From Candidatus Bathyarchaeota archaeon (GTDB taxonomy: Archaea > Thermoproteota > Bathyarchaeia > TCS64): 41,921 nt of DNA. The stretch lies in contig JABIBQ010000056.1 in NCBI GenBank assembly GCA_018652685.1, forward strand, positions 1-41,921, in the 5' to 3' direction. The position numbers and the translations under genes were made by a program. Position 1 is the first letter of the stretch, and the number at the start of each line of letters is the position of its first letter. Below the pieces are notes generated by a model. The model ran no database searches. It was given only the letters and a program-made list of their open reading frames with translations, and had not been told where the DNA came from. This document shows, piece after piece, positions 7,177 through 14,802 of this stretch.

Positions 7177-9585
7177 TTATTCATCGTCATTGGACTTTTT
7201 AGGCTTCATGAGTTCTGCCATCTGGTCCAGTCTATCCTGTACAAGCTTGTTAACCGAGCCCTCAGGGTAGTTACCCTCGTCATCTGGCTCCCCAGCTCCC
7301 ACCCCAGTCAGCACTTCGATGCCTTCATCGATGGTCCCCACTGGGTAGATGTGGAACATGCCCTCCTTGACGGCCTCCACCACGTCCTCCCTGAGCATCA
7401 GGTTCTTGACGTTACTCTCCGGGATCATTACCCCGTGGTCTCCCGATAGACCCCTGAACTTGCATAGGTCGAAGAAGCCCTCGATCTTGTGATTGACACC
7501 GCCGATGGCCTGGACCTGTCCTCTCTGGTTCACCGAACCGGTCACCGCAAAGCTCTGCTTGATTGGAACCCCGCTGAGTGCGCTCATCATGGCGTAGGTC
7601 TCAGTACTGCTTGCACTGTCACCGTCCACCCCGCTATAGCTCTGCTCGAACACCAGTCTTGCCGTGAGGCTCAGCGGGTGCTCCTTTGCGTACCTGTCCG
7701 TGAGGAAGCCTGTCAGTATGTGGACCCCCTTGGTGTGGGTAGGTCCGCCCATGTCTGCTTGCTTCTCGATGTCGATGATGCCAGATTTGCCTAGACCGAT
7801 GCTGGCCGTAATCCTGCTTGGCTTTCCGAACATGTGGTCGCCAATACCCATGACCGCCAGCCCATTGAGCTGACCGACCTTTGAGCCTTCAGTGTCAACC
7901 AAGATGCTGCCGCGCTCGATCATCTCACCCAGCTTCTCCTCGATCATGTTGCTCCTGTAGACTTTGGCCTCGATAGCCTGCCTCACGTGGTCAGCAGGGA
8001 TGTACTCGCCCCCATTGGACTCGGTGTAGTAGTTTGCCTCCCTGATGATGTCGCTCACCTTGTCGAACTGGGTGCTGAGTTTGTCCTGGTCAGCGGCCAG
8101 CCGGCTGCTGTACTCTACGATGGAAGCGATCCCTGTCTGCTCAAGGTGTTTCAAGCCCTCCTTGTTGACGAGGGTGCACATGAACTGGGCGTATTGCGCC
8201 ACGTTCTCCTGGGACCTGGCCATGGTGTTGTCGAACTCTGCCTTGACCTTGAATATCTTCTTGAACTCCGGGTCGCCCTGGTAAAGCATGTAATAGTACC
8301 TGCCATCGCCCACGATGATGACCTTGCAGTCAAAGGGTATGGGTTCGGGCCTCAGGCTCCTTGTGCTTACATATCCCATCCTTGCAGCCAGTTCCTCTAT
8401 CTCCAGCTTCTTGTTGAGAAGGGTGCGCTTCAAAGCCTCGTATGTACCGGGGCTCTTTGCCAGGTCCTCGACGGGCAGGATAAGGTATCCCCCGTTGGCC
8501 ATGTGTGCGCTGCCACTCCTGATCATGGTGTAATCCGTGACTAGTGCCCCGAACCGGGCCTCCTTCTCCGTGGTACCGAAGACTCTGTCATGGCCTGGGT
8601 TCAGTTCCATGATAACCGGGGCCCCCTCAAGCTTGCTGTTGTCAACCACCAGGTTTACCTTGTACCTGCGTGTAGGGTCCGGAGTTCCACCGCCCATCAT
8701 GGCGGCCAGGGGGTTCTCCGTCGGTTTCTGTGCACCAAGTATCGCTCCCAAGTTGTCTAGGATATCGTTCCTGACCGCGCCTAGGTATAGCTTGCACTCC
8801 TCTACCTCCCCGTATTTGTCGTTGAGACTGTCCAGCAGGGCGTCCATGGCGAAGCTCGCTACCTCCTTGTTGAACTTTTCGACGGCTGCCTCTGCCTCCC
8901 TGTCTATGTCCCTAAACTGGCGGAACGCCGTTCTCATCTCGTCGGAGAGGGCCTTGCGCCTATCCTGTATCTCCTCCCTGATGGTCTGGGGGAGGATGCT
9001 GAACTGCTCCTCGTTGATGAGCTGGCCGTTGATGACTGGGATGATAACCATGCCGATTTTACTCCTCTGGATGACGAATCCCGCGTCCTGTGCCTTCTGG
9101 TTCAGCTCCTTCATTAGCTCCTGCTTCGTTTCCTCAAAGCCCTTGAGGGTCTCTTCCCTTCTGCTGGCGTAATCATCACTCTCAAAGGACGCCTTCAGCG
9201 CTTTCTTCATCTCCTCGATGAACCTGGCCATATCTGCCACAAGCTGTGAGCCCATCCCTGCTGGAAGCTGTAACGCGTTTGGCTTCTGGCCGTCCTCAAA
9301 GTTGTAGACGTAACACCAGTCTGGGGGCACAGGCATGTCCTTTGCCCTATGCCCCAGGAAGTTTACGATGGCGGTTTTCTTTCCTGTCCCTGGCATCCCG
9401 GCCACGTAGAGGTTGAATCCTTCCTCCTTGATATCGAGGCCGAACTGGAGAGCCTTGACGGCCCTGTCCTGGCCGATTATATCTAAAAGTGGCTCAAGGT
9501 CATCAGTGGCGGTGCACTTAATGAATTCCTTATCGCATATCTTTCTCGCCTGAGTATAGTCTAATTCCTTGATCATGGTAATCAC
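7177..9585 (-). CDS. Lon-like ATP-dependent protease (AAA_32 type)
   Basis: An 802-residue AAA+ protease of the LonC/YcbZ-like group. It has an N-terminal AAA domain with Walker A GMPGTGKKT at 63-71, a long charged coiled-coil insertion (about 90-240), an AAA_32-type region and a C-terminal Lon peptidase domain. The catalytic dyad is Ser657 in DGDSAS and Lys700, 43 residues apart as in E. coli Lon (Ser679/Lys722). No transmembrane helices are obvious, unlike euryarchaeal LonB, so it is probably cytosolic. It may degrade damaged proteins. The upstream region holds a TATA-like box and an adjacent perfect inverted repeat, suggesting regulated, possibly stress-linked expression. Confidence 0.88.
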   Translation of the reverse strand: MITMIKELDYTQARKICDKEFIKCTATDDLEPLLDIIGQDRAVKALQFGLDIKEEGFNLYVAGMPGTGKKTAIVNFLGHRAKDMPVPPDWCYVYNFEDGQKPNALQLPAGMGSQLVADMARFIEEMKKALKASFESDDYASRREETLKGFEETKQELMKELNQKAQDAGFVIQRSKIGMVIIPVINGQLINEEQFSILPQTIREEIQDRRKALSDEMRTAFRQFRDIDREAEAAVEKFNKEVASFAMDALLDSLNDKYGEVEECKLYLGAVRNDILDNLGAILGAQKPTENPLAAMMGGGTPDPTRRYKVNLVVDNSKLEGAPVIMELNPGHDRVFGTTEKEARFGALVTDYTMIRSGSAHMANGGYLILPVEDLAKSPGTYEALKRTLLNKKLEIEELAARMGYVSTRSLRPEPIPFDCKVIIVGDGRYYYMLYQGDPEFKKIFKVKAEFDNTMARSQENVAQYAQFMCTLVNKEGLKHLEQTGIASIVEYSSRLAADQDKLSTQFDKVSDIIREANYYTESNGGEYIPADHVRQAIEAKVYRSNMIEEKLGEMIERGSILVDTEGSKVGQLNGLAVMGIGDHMFGKPSRITASIGLGKSGIIDIEKQADMGGPTHTKGVHILTGFLTDRYAKEHPLSLTARLVFEQSYSGVDGDSASSTETYAMMSALSGVPIKQSFAVTGSVNQRGQVQAIGGVNHKIEGFFDLCKFRGLSGDHGVMIPESNVKNLMLREDVVEAVKEGMFHIYPVGTIDEGIEVLTGVGAGEPDDEGNYPEGSVNKLVQDRLDQMAELMKPKKSNDDE

Positions 9586-9617
9586 AATAATACTGTTAGA
9601 AAAATTAGTTAGGAGCC

Positions 9618-9626
9618 TATATAAAC
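9618..9626 (-). promoter_or_regulatory. TATA-like box of the Lon-like protease gene
   Basis: TATATAAAC on the plus strand (GTTTATATA toward the gene) is centred about 37 bases before the ATG. It predicts a transcript start near 9597 with a short leader. Confidence 0.55.
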
Positions 9627-9634
9627 ATTAGCCG

Positions 9635-9658
9635 ATTTTGTCATATTTCTGACAAAAT
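9635..9658. promoter_or_regulatory. Perfect 9-bp inverted repeat, candidate operator of the lon-like gene
   Basis: ATTTTGTCA and TGACAAAAT are separated by six bases. The repeat begins about 8 bases upstream of the TATA-like box, over or next to the BRE position, so a bound dimer could block or help TFB. It also lies in the gap behind the hjc-like gene. Archaeal terminators do not need hairpins, so an operator is the better reading. Confidence 0.5.
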
Positions 9659-9674
9659 GTAGAGTGTCTGAGGG

Positions 9675-10142
9675 CTAGGTTATTTTCGCAAGGAGCTCGT
9701 TCCAGCTCATTCCCTGGTTTATCTTGATCATGTAATCCCTGTCTGACCTCTCGGCCACATCGAACCACCAGCCCTTGTACTTGAACTTGGCAGCCAGCAC
9801 AGCGTACTTTCTCGGGTATATCTTATGTATTTCAAGAAACTCGAAGAGTTTCAGCACTTGATGGGATTTGTAATAGGCGTAACGTACTTGGGACTTGACC
9901 TCTATGGAGAGAATGGCGTCGTCCTTGATCGCGAATACATCTGGCAGCGGTTCCTTGCTGGGGGCACTAACGGGTATCCTGATGGCGCTGTATCCCACGT
10001 CCCTGAACATGTGGACAAGCTCCCTCTCGGCATCGTAGCCCCTCTTCTTCATTGCTCTGACCTGCTTGGCCGTCAGCTGCCTTGTGTACTTCTTCTTGAA
10101 GGGGGTCTTCTTCTTGGGCGCGGCTATCTCCCTGAGGCTCAT
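9675..10142 (-). CDS. hjc: Hjc-type Holliday junction resolvase
   Basis: A 155-residue endonuclease of the archaeal Hjc family, which cuts four-way DNA junctions in recombination and fork repair. Family residues are visible: RGYDAERELV (Glu39/Glu41), PLPDVFAI (Asp68) and the IEVKSQ motif (Glu81, Lys83). The N-terminus carries about 30 extra, strongly basic residues (several lysine runs), longer than classic Hjc and possibly a DNA-binding extension. Its start overlaps the stop of the upstream winged-helix gene by four bases (ATGA), so the two are co-transcribed. Restriction-endonuclease-like relatives are the main alternative, but the motif set favours Hjc. Confidence 0.85.
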   Translation of the reverse strand: MSLREIAAPKKKTPFKKKYTRQLTAKQVRAMKKRGYDAERELVHMFRDVGYSAIRIPVSAPSKEPLPDVFAIKDDAILSIEVKSQVRYAYYKSHQVLKLFEFLEIHKIYPRKYAVLAAKFKYKGWWFDVAERSDRDYMIKINQGMSWNELLAKIT

Positions 10143-10468
10143 GTGTCGTCCTCCGTCACGTCGGGCACAACGAGGGAGCCCGACTCAAGGGGGTCAAGGG
10201 CCAGTCTTATGAGATCCTTGAGCCAGTCACTGAACTTGTTTGCGTTGGAGAACTTTTGGTACATCCGCCTGTGCGGTACCTTGGTGATAAGTCGCAGGGC
10301 CACCATCTTGTTGACGTAGAACTTGGCGCTGCTCCTGCTCACATCGCAAACGCGGGCCACGTCACCGCTTGTAAAGTCCCGCTCCAACTTGTTGTAGCCT
10401 ACAATGATCTTGGGAGGAAGTGGCAACGCTTTCTCAAGAACTTCTATAAGTGATTCTTCTCGTGACAA
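10139..10468 (-). CDS. Winged-helix DNA-binding protein
   Basis: A 109-residue protein with a central winged helix-turn-helix. The block TSGDVARVCDVSRSSAKFYV (residues about 33-52) gives helix, turn and recognition helix, followed by a basic wing KVPHRRMYQKF. The start is TTG; the codons after it read SREES. The gene heads an operon with the Hjc-like resolvase, an arrangement that suggests either a repressor of that operon or a DNA-binding partner of the nuclease. Its promoter box sits inside an inverted repeat (10483-10507), consistent with autoregulation. Family not identified beyond the fold. Confidence 0.75.
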   Translation of the reverse strand: MSREESLIEVLEKALPLPPKIIVGYNKLERDFTSGDVARVCDVSRSSAKFYVNKMVALRLITKVPHRRMYQKFSNANKFSDWLKDLIRLALDPLESGSLVVPDVTEDDT

Positions 10469-10482
10469 GGTGGGCTACCTCG

Positions 10483-10507
10483 GATGGATATAAAAAATGT
10501 CCATCCC
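10483..10507. promoter_or_regulatory. Inverted repeat enclosing the TATA-like box of the winged-helix/hjc operon
   Basis: GGATGGA and TCCATCC (7 bp each) flank an 11-base spacer TATAAAAAATG, which read toward the operon is a TATA-like box about 26 bases before the TTG start. A second inverted repeat CATCCC-TATTAA-GGGATG (10503-10520) shares one arm with it. Binding of a regulator here would exclude TBP. Confidence 0.5.
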
Positions 10508-10536
10508 TATTAAGGGATGAGTAGGAAATGTGGGAA

Positions 10537-11796
10537 CTAGTCGTCCCCTTGGGGGACTGGCACGACCTTCTTGCCCTGCTTCTTGATGCCCTCTTCGGCG
10601 ATCTTCCTCTTCAGGTTCCACGCCGTGACGCTGGGCAGGCCCCAGAGGTTGATGAACCCCTTTGCATCGCCCTGGTCGTAATGGGTGTTGATATCGAAGC
10701 TTGCAAGGTTGTAGTCATATAGGCTCAGCGGGCTCTCACGCGAGACCGGCTTCGCCGTTCCCTTGTGGAGCTTCATCGTTACCGTACCCGTCAGGTTCTT
10801 CTGAGTGTTGTTGATGTACGCGTCCAGGTCCTCCTTGTATGGGTCAACCCAGAGGCCCTGATACACGGCTGTAGCCCACTTGTGGTCGATCTCGTACTTC
10901 AGCAACTTCTGGTGTCGCGTCAGCACCATCTTCTCCAGGTCGATGTGTGCGTTGATTATGGTCTCGGCAGCTGGCACCTCGTAGGTCTCACGTGTCTTGA
11001 GGCCGACTATCCGGTCCTCCATGTGTTCAATCCTGCCGATGCCGTGCTTGCCCGCCATGTCCCTGATTTTTAGTATCAGCTCATGGGGCTTGTACTCGAC
11101 TCCGTCCAGGCTAACCGGGACTCCCATGTGGAAGCCTATCTTGACGAACTCGGGCTCGTCCGGGGTGTCCATGATGTCCGCCGTCCAATCCCACACATCA
11201 TCGGGTACTGGAAGGTCGGGGTGCTCAAGCATTCCTCCCTCGATGCTTCTACCCCAAAGGTTCTCATCGACGCTGTAGGGGTTCTCGGCAGTAACCGGGA
11301 CTGGAATGTTGCGCTCTAGTGACCACTCGATCTGGCCCATCCTGTCGAACTTCCATTCCCTGACCGGTGCAATTATTTTGAGGTTCGGATTTAGAGCCTT
11401 TATGGTGATATCGAACCTTACTTGGTCGTTGCCCTTTCCGGTGCATCCGTGGGCAACTGCCTGTGCGTCCTCCATCTCCGCTACCTCGACCAGTTTCTTG
11501 GCGATGAGGGGCCTGCTCAGGCTGCTGCTAACTGGGTAAGTGCCCATGTACATGGCGTTTGCTTTGATTGCCTGGAAAACGTATTCCTTGGCGAACTCTT
11601 CTTTTGCATCAAATCCGTAGTGGTTGATGGCCCCGAGTTTCCATGCCTTTTCCTCTATTCCAACTGTTTCCTTGTCCTGACCTACGTCTAGGTTGCAGGT
11701 GATTACGTCCATTCCGTACTCTTCTTGGAGCCAAACGACCATCATGGATGTGTCCAATCCGCCGCTGTATGCTAGAACAACTTTATCTTTAACCAT
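10537..11796 (-). CDS. argG: Argininosuccinate synthase
   Basis: A 419-residue argininosuccinate synthase, which joins citrulline and aspartate at the cost of ATP in arginine synthesis. The N-terminal ATP pyrophosphatase loop AYSGGLDTS is intact, and blocks such as HGCTGKGNDQVRF and YSVDENLWGRSIEGG are characteristic. The frame is open 15 codons further upstream, but the ATG at 11796 gives the usual short N-terminus (MVKDKVVLAYSGG) and avoids overlap with the divergent gene. No argininosuccinate lyase gene lies next to it. The divergently placed ACT-domain gene may sense an amino acid and control this promoter, which is inference from position. Confidence 0.96.
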   Translation of the reverse strand: MVKDKVVLAYSGGLDTSMMVVWLQEEYGMDVITCNLDVGQDKETVGIEEKAWKLGAINHYGFDAKEEFAKEYVFQAIKANAMYMGTYPVSSSLSRPLIAKKLVEVAEMEDAQAVAHGCTGKGNDQVRFDITIKALNPNLKIIAPVREWKFDRMGQIEWSLERNIPVPVTAENPYSVDENLWGRSIEGGMLEHPDLPVPDDVWDWTADIMDTPDEPEFVKIGFHMGVPVSLDGVEYKPHELILKIRDMAGKHGIGRIEHMEDRIVGLKTRETYEVPAAETIINAHIDLEKMVLTRHQKLLKYEIDHKWATAVYQGLWVDPYKEDLDAYINNTQKNLTGTVTMKLHKGTAKPVSRESPLSLYDYNLASFDINTHYDQGDAKGFINLWGLPSVTAWNLKRKIAEEGIKKQGKKVVPVPQGDD

Positions 11797-11842
11797 TGCA
11801 TTTATGCCTCTTTTAAGATAATCAGCAACAATATGAGACAAG

Positions 11843-11850
11843 CTTTTATA
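11843..11850 (+). promoter_or_regulatory. TATA-like box of the ACT-domain gene
   Basis: CTTTTATA is centred about 28 bases before the ATG at 11875, which supports that codon as a leaderless start over the two earlier in-frame ATGs at 11833 and 11860. Confidence 0.5.
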
Positions 11851-11853
11851 CCT

Positions 11854-11885
11854 TATGACATGAATGCAACATATATGACATCAAT
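11854..11885 (+). repeat. Pair of direct repeats at the ACT-domain gene start
   Basis: TATGACATGAAT (11854-11865) and TATGACATCAAT (11874-11885) match at 11 of 12 positions and are exactly 20 bp apart, about two helical turns. They lie immediately downstream of the TATA-like box, around the predicted transcript start. This is a position where a regulator would block initiation. Confidence 0.4.
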
Positions 11886-12480
11886 CACCACAGATAGGAC
11901 AAAAAGCGTGGCCCAGCAGGTGCGGGAGACCATCCAGACCCGCCCAAGCCTCCTAGACGCGCTCAGCATGAAGATAGTGAACTTCAGCGCCCTCGCCCGG
12001 ATTCTACAGAAAGACCTCGGAGAGGGAAGCTTGGAAGCGGTTAAAGCGGCCATAATCAGGGTAGCCGATGAGATCAGCACGGATAGGAGTCTTAGAGAGG
12101 AGGCCGTCCGGGGCATACTCAAGGCATCCAGGGTACGATTGCAGGACAAGATCGGCGTTGTGATATCCTCCATGAAGTTGGATATACCCCACATCGTTAC
12201 CGCACATCTAACCGACCAGTACGTATACATCGTGGATCAGATAGTCATCAAAGAACCCTTGCCTGAAACAGTGCAGTTCCAGAAAAACCTGGTCGCGTTG
12301 ATACTGCTGAGCCCCGAGGTGGTAGAGGAGACTCCTGGGTTCGTTGCCTTCATCACACAGCAGCTAGCAAGCAGGAACATCAACATCGTTGAGTTCATCA
12401 GCTGTAGTACAAACACCATCATAATTCTTGAAGCACGGCAGGCATTGGACGCCTTCAGCCTACTACAAAACTACACTTGA
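11875..12480 (+). CDS. ACT-domain regulator of amino acid metabolism (predicted)
   Basis: A 201-residue protein resembling the archaeal family of predicted regulators with a C-terminal ACT domain. The first half, beginning SVAQQVRETIQTRPS, is mostly helical and could hold a DNA-binding element (LLDALSMKIVNFSALARIL resembles a helix-turn-helix). The C-terminal part (EVVEETPGFVAFITQQLASR then NINIVEFISCS) has the beta-alpha-beta pattern of an ACT domain, which usually binds an amino acid. I chose the ATG at 11875 because of the TATA-like box spacing; the frame extends 14 codons upstream. Divergent from argG, so arginine- or aspartate-linked control is plausible but unproven. Confidence 0.7.
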   Translation: MTSITTDRTKSVAQQVRETIQTRPSLLDALSMKIVNFSALARILQKDLGEGSLEAVKAAIIRVADEISTDRSLREEAVRGILKASRVRLQDKIGVVISSMKLDIPHIVTAHLTDQYVYIVDQIVIKEPLPETVQFQKNLVALILLSPEVVEETPGFVAFITQQLASRNINIVEFISCSTNTIIILEARQALDAFSLLQNYT

Positions 12481-12540
12481 GGCTCTCTGAAGTACTAAAA
12501 AGGTTCAAAACCGCTAATATTTCCCCATTTTAAGTAAAGG

Positions 12541-12548
12541 CTTTAAAA
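12541..12548 (+). promoter_or_regulatory. TATA-like box of the aIF1 operon
   Basis: CTTTAAAA is centred about 30 bases before the ATG at 12575, predicting an almost leaderless transcript and favouring that ATG over the in-frame TTG at 12569. Confidence 0.5.
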
Positions 12549-12574
12549 ACCCCGAGTCCGCTAAAGAGTTGATA

Positions 12575-12883
12575 ATGGCAGAAATTTGTCCCGTTTGTGG
12601 CCTCCCTCAAGACCTATGCGTTTGCGAAGAGATGAGTAAGGAACAACAGCGGATCAGGATTCGTTTGGAGACACGTAAATGGGGAAAGAAATGGACCGTC
12701 ATCGATGGCATTGACTCCAAGACTGTCTCCCTCAACAAATTAGCGACACAGTTGAAAAACAAATGTGCATGCGGTGGGACCGCAAAAAACGAGCAGGTTC
12801 TCCTAATGGGTGATCATAGAGATGAGGTCCACAGGACACTTGTCGGTCTAGGCTTCCCTCAGGACAATATAGAGGTCCAGTAA
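12575..12883 (+). CDS. Translation initiation factor aIF1 (SUI1 family)
   Basis: A 102-residue archaeal SUI1/eIF1 homologue, which acts on the small ribosomal subunit in start-codon selection. It carries the short cysteine cluster CPVCGLPQDLCVC at its N-terminus, often seen in archaeal members. The SUI1 core follows, with KWTVIDGID, the LATQLKNKCACGGTAKN block and GDHRDEVHRTLVGLGF. Length matches the family. A GTG-started zinc-ribbon gene follows after three bases, so both are probably one transcript. Confidence 0.93.
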   Translation: MAEICPVCGLPQDLCVCEEMSKEQQRIRIRLETRKWGKKWTVIDGIDSKTVSLNKLATQLKNKCACGGTAKNEQVLLMGDHRDEVHRTLVGLGFPQDNIEVQ

Positions 12884-12886
12884 GCC

Positions 12887-13090
12887 GTGCCAAAGCTCAG
12901 AGAGATAATAGACATTCTCAAAGACGCCAAGCACTCCACTCCGAAACCCGTGTTCTGTCCCAACTGTAAAAGTCCAAAGATGAAGCTTAGTGAGAGCTAC
13001 GGTATTCTCCCACAGAAGTATATCTGCGGGGACTGCGGTTACGAGGGCAACATCGTCCTGGAGCTTGAGGAGAACGACCCGGAACCATAG
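12887..13090 (+). CDS. Small zinc-ribbon protein
   Basis: A 67-residue protein with GTG start. Two CxxC knuckles, CPNC (residues 24-27) and CGDC (47-50), are set in the pattern of a C2C2 zinc ribbon, like those in transcription and ribosome-associated proteins. The acidic tail is short. It lies three bases after aIF1 and before radA, so it is likely co-transcribed with aIF1. The exact family is not identified. Confidence 0.75.
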   Translation: MPKLREIIDILKDAKHSTPKPVFCPNCKSPKMKLSESYGILPQKYICGDCGYEGNIVLELEENDPEP

Positions 13091-13140
13091 AATTTAACCA
13101 AGGGAACATTATATCATACCAGATAACCAGCGGTGGCCCC

Positions 13141-14115
13141 ATGTCAGAGGACATTGAGAACTATAAAGAGACGTACAAAACTCTTGAGGACTTACCAGGC
13201 ATAGGCCCAGCCACCATTAACAAGCTCAAGGAAATCGGGTTCAAAACCGTTGAGAGCCTCGGAACAGCCACCACAAACGAGTTGGTCTCTGCTGGTATAG
13301 GGAAGGAGGTTGCCGAGAGAGTTATCGAGGTGGCCAGAAGGACAGTCGCCATCACGTTCGTGAGGGGCGACGAGCTGGTGGAGCTCAGGAAGAACGTCAG
13401 GAAACTCTCCACGGGGTGCAGCAGCCTTGACAATTTACTTGGAGGTGGAATCGAGACCCAGAGCCTCACCGAGTTCTACGGTGAGTTCGGGAGCGGCAAG
13501 AGCCAGCTGTGCCACCAGTTATGCGTCACCGTTCAACTAGGTGAAGCGCAAGGCGGTCTAAATGGGAGCGTTCTCTACATCGACACCGAGTCCACGTTCA
13601 GGCCAGAGCGGGTCCAGCAGATAGCGCCCAGGTTCGGCATCAAGCCAAAGGAAGTGCTGAAGGGGATAGTGTACGCGGAGGCATACACCAGCAACCACCA
13701 GACGGTGCTCCTTGAGAACGCAGACGAGGTCATTAGGGACAACAACATAAAACTCATCATCATAGACAGCGTGATGAGCCACTTCAGGAGCGAGTACATC
13801 GGCAGGGAGATGCTGGCAAACCGCCAGCAGCAGCTCAACAAACACCTCCACAAGCTCACAAGGCTGGGCAGGGCGTTCAACACCTCGCTGGTCATCACCA
13901 ATCAGGTGATGGCAACCCCTGACGCGTTCTTCAGCAAGGCAGTGGCACCCGTCGGCGGGCATATACTGGGGCATATGAGCCACAATCGGATATTCATTAG
14001 GAAGGGCAGGAACAATATGAGGATAGCCAAGCTAACGGCGAGCCCCAGCCTGCCCGAGGGGGAGGCCCCCATGAGGATTACAGAGAGAGGGATAGAGAGT
14101 GACGAAGACTATTAA
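13141..14115 (+). CDS. radA: DNA repair and recombination protein RadA
   Basis: A 324-residue archaeal RadA, the Rad51/RecA-type ATPase that forms filaments on single-stranded DNA and catalyses strand exchange. The N-terminal helix-hairpin-helix domain (LEDLPGIGPATINKLKEIGF) spans residues 1-60. Walker A GEFGSGKS is at 114-121 and Walker B LIIIDS at 205-210. DNA-binding loop blocks (RQQQLNKHLHKL, then VMATPDAFF) are present. No intein or insertion. A TATA-like TTATATCA (13109-13116) lies about 28 bases upstream. Its last codons overlap the next gene. Confidence 0.97.
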   Translation: MSEDIENYKETYKTLEDLPGIGPATINKLKEIGFKTVESLGTATTNELVSAGIGKEVAERVIEVARRTVAITFVRGDELVELRKNVRKLSTGCSSLDNLLGGGIETQSLTEFYGEFGSGKSQLCHQLCVTVQLGEAQGGLNGSVLYIDTESTFRPERVQQIAPRFGIKPKEVLKGIVYAEAYTSNHQTVLLENADEVIRDNNIKLIIIDSVMSHFRSEYIGREMLANRQQQLNKHLHKLTRLGRAFNTSLVITNQVMATPDAFFSKAVAPVGGHILGHMSHNRIFIRKGRNNMRIAKLTASPSLPEGEAPMRITERGIESDEDY

Positions 14116-14482
14116 ACCAGGACGAGGACTGACTGTCACGGGTAAGACCCGTGAATCGGTTCTATCATTCTTCAAAAACATGATTGACAGGCGGTTCACG
14201 GAAGCCGAGAAGGCGCTGAGCGCTATCAGGGAGCGAAAGTTCACCGACGAGGAGTACAAGACTGGGTATATCAACGCCCTCGATGGACTCCTTCTCTCTG
14301 TCAGATCAGGGGATGAGAGGGATTTCTATAACAGGACCAACCTTAACAAGAAAAACTTGAAGGAACACAAGGAGGAGTTCAAGGAGTTCAGGAAAACACC
14401 GATCAGAACCCAGTTTGACTCGGGCTATTTCGCGGCCTGGTCTGATATAATGCAGTACAAGATAAATGTCGATAAGGATTAG
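14099..14482 (+). CDS. Conserved-looking hypothetical protein overlapping radA
   Basis: A 127-residue, highly charged, mostly helical protein starting with GTG inside the last 17 bases of radA. It has no cysteine cluster, membrane segment or nucleotide-binding loop. Tyr/Phe-rich motifs (EEYKTGYINALDG and FDSGYFAAWSDIMQYK) look like a helical repeat pairing. The overlap predicts translational coupling with RadA, so a role in recombination is possible. It ends converging on the EMC6-like gene, with stops overlapping by about three bases. Family not recognised. Confidence 0.75.
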   Translation: MTKTIKPGRGLTVTGKTRESVLSFFKNMIDRRFTEAEKALSAIRERKFTDEEYKTGYINALDGLLLSVRSGDERDFYNRTNLNKKNLKEHKEEFKEFRKTPIRTQFDSGYFAAWSDIMQYKINVDKD

Positions 14483-14751
14483 ATCCAGCCGTACGAGCCC
14501 ATTGTGTTGAGCAGCGTCCAGGTCAGCATCCAAAGGAACAGGAAAGCGCCCATGCCGACCTTTATTGTTCTGTCCCTTTCAAGACCGAACATTTTTGCCG
14601 TTACCTCGGAGTAGCCGATGTACAAAACTGTGCCAGACATCAATGCGAGCTCTCCTTGGAGGCCCAAGCCTGATTGAATGTAGAATGTGATCAAACCCGT
14701 GGCTAATCCCAGCAGCGCCTTGATCCAGTAAACCTTCTCTGATTGTTTCAA
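14479..14751 (-). CDS. EMC6-like three-helix membrane protein
   Basis: A 90-residue integral membrane protein with three predicted helices (about 9-27, 33-52 and 65-85) separated by short loops. The first helix carries KALLGLATGLITFYIQSGLG, and the arrangement resembles archaeal EMC6-like proteins, relatives of a core subunit of the eukaryotic membrane insertase EMC. No catalytic residues are visible. A TATA-like TATAAAATAG (minus strand, 14791-14800) lies about 45 bases upstream, suggesting its own transcript after the PAC2 gene. The family call rests on topology and the first helix only. Confidence 0.6.
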   Translation of the reverse strand: MKQSEKVYWIKALLGLATGLITFYIQSGLGLQGELALMSGTVLYIGYSEVTAKMFGLERDRTIKVGMGAFLFLWMLTWTLLNTMGSYGWI

Positions 14752-14802
14752 CCGTGTTTTCTCCGTGGGTTCAACTCTTATTGTCTGACGCTATTTTATA
14801 AG

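Noticed and set aside
8537-9172. 211-residue plus-strand frame inside the Lon-like gene
   Set aside because: Antisense shadow of a conserved coding region, with Ser/Leu-rich composition typical of shadows.
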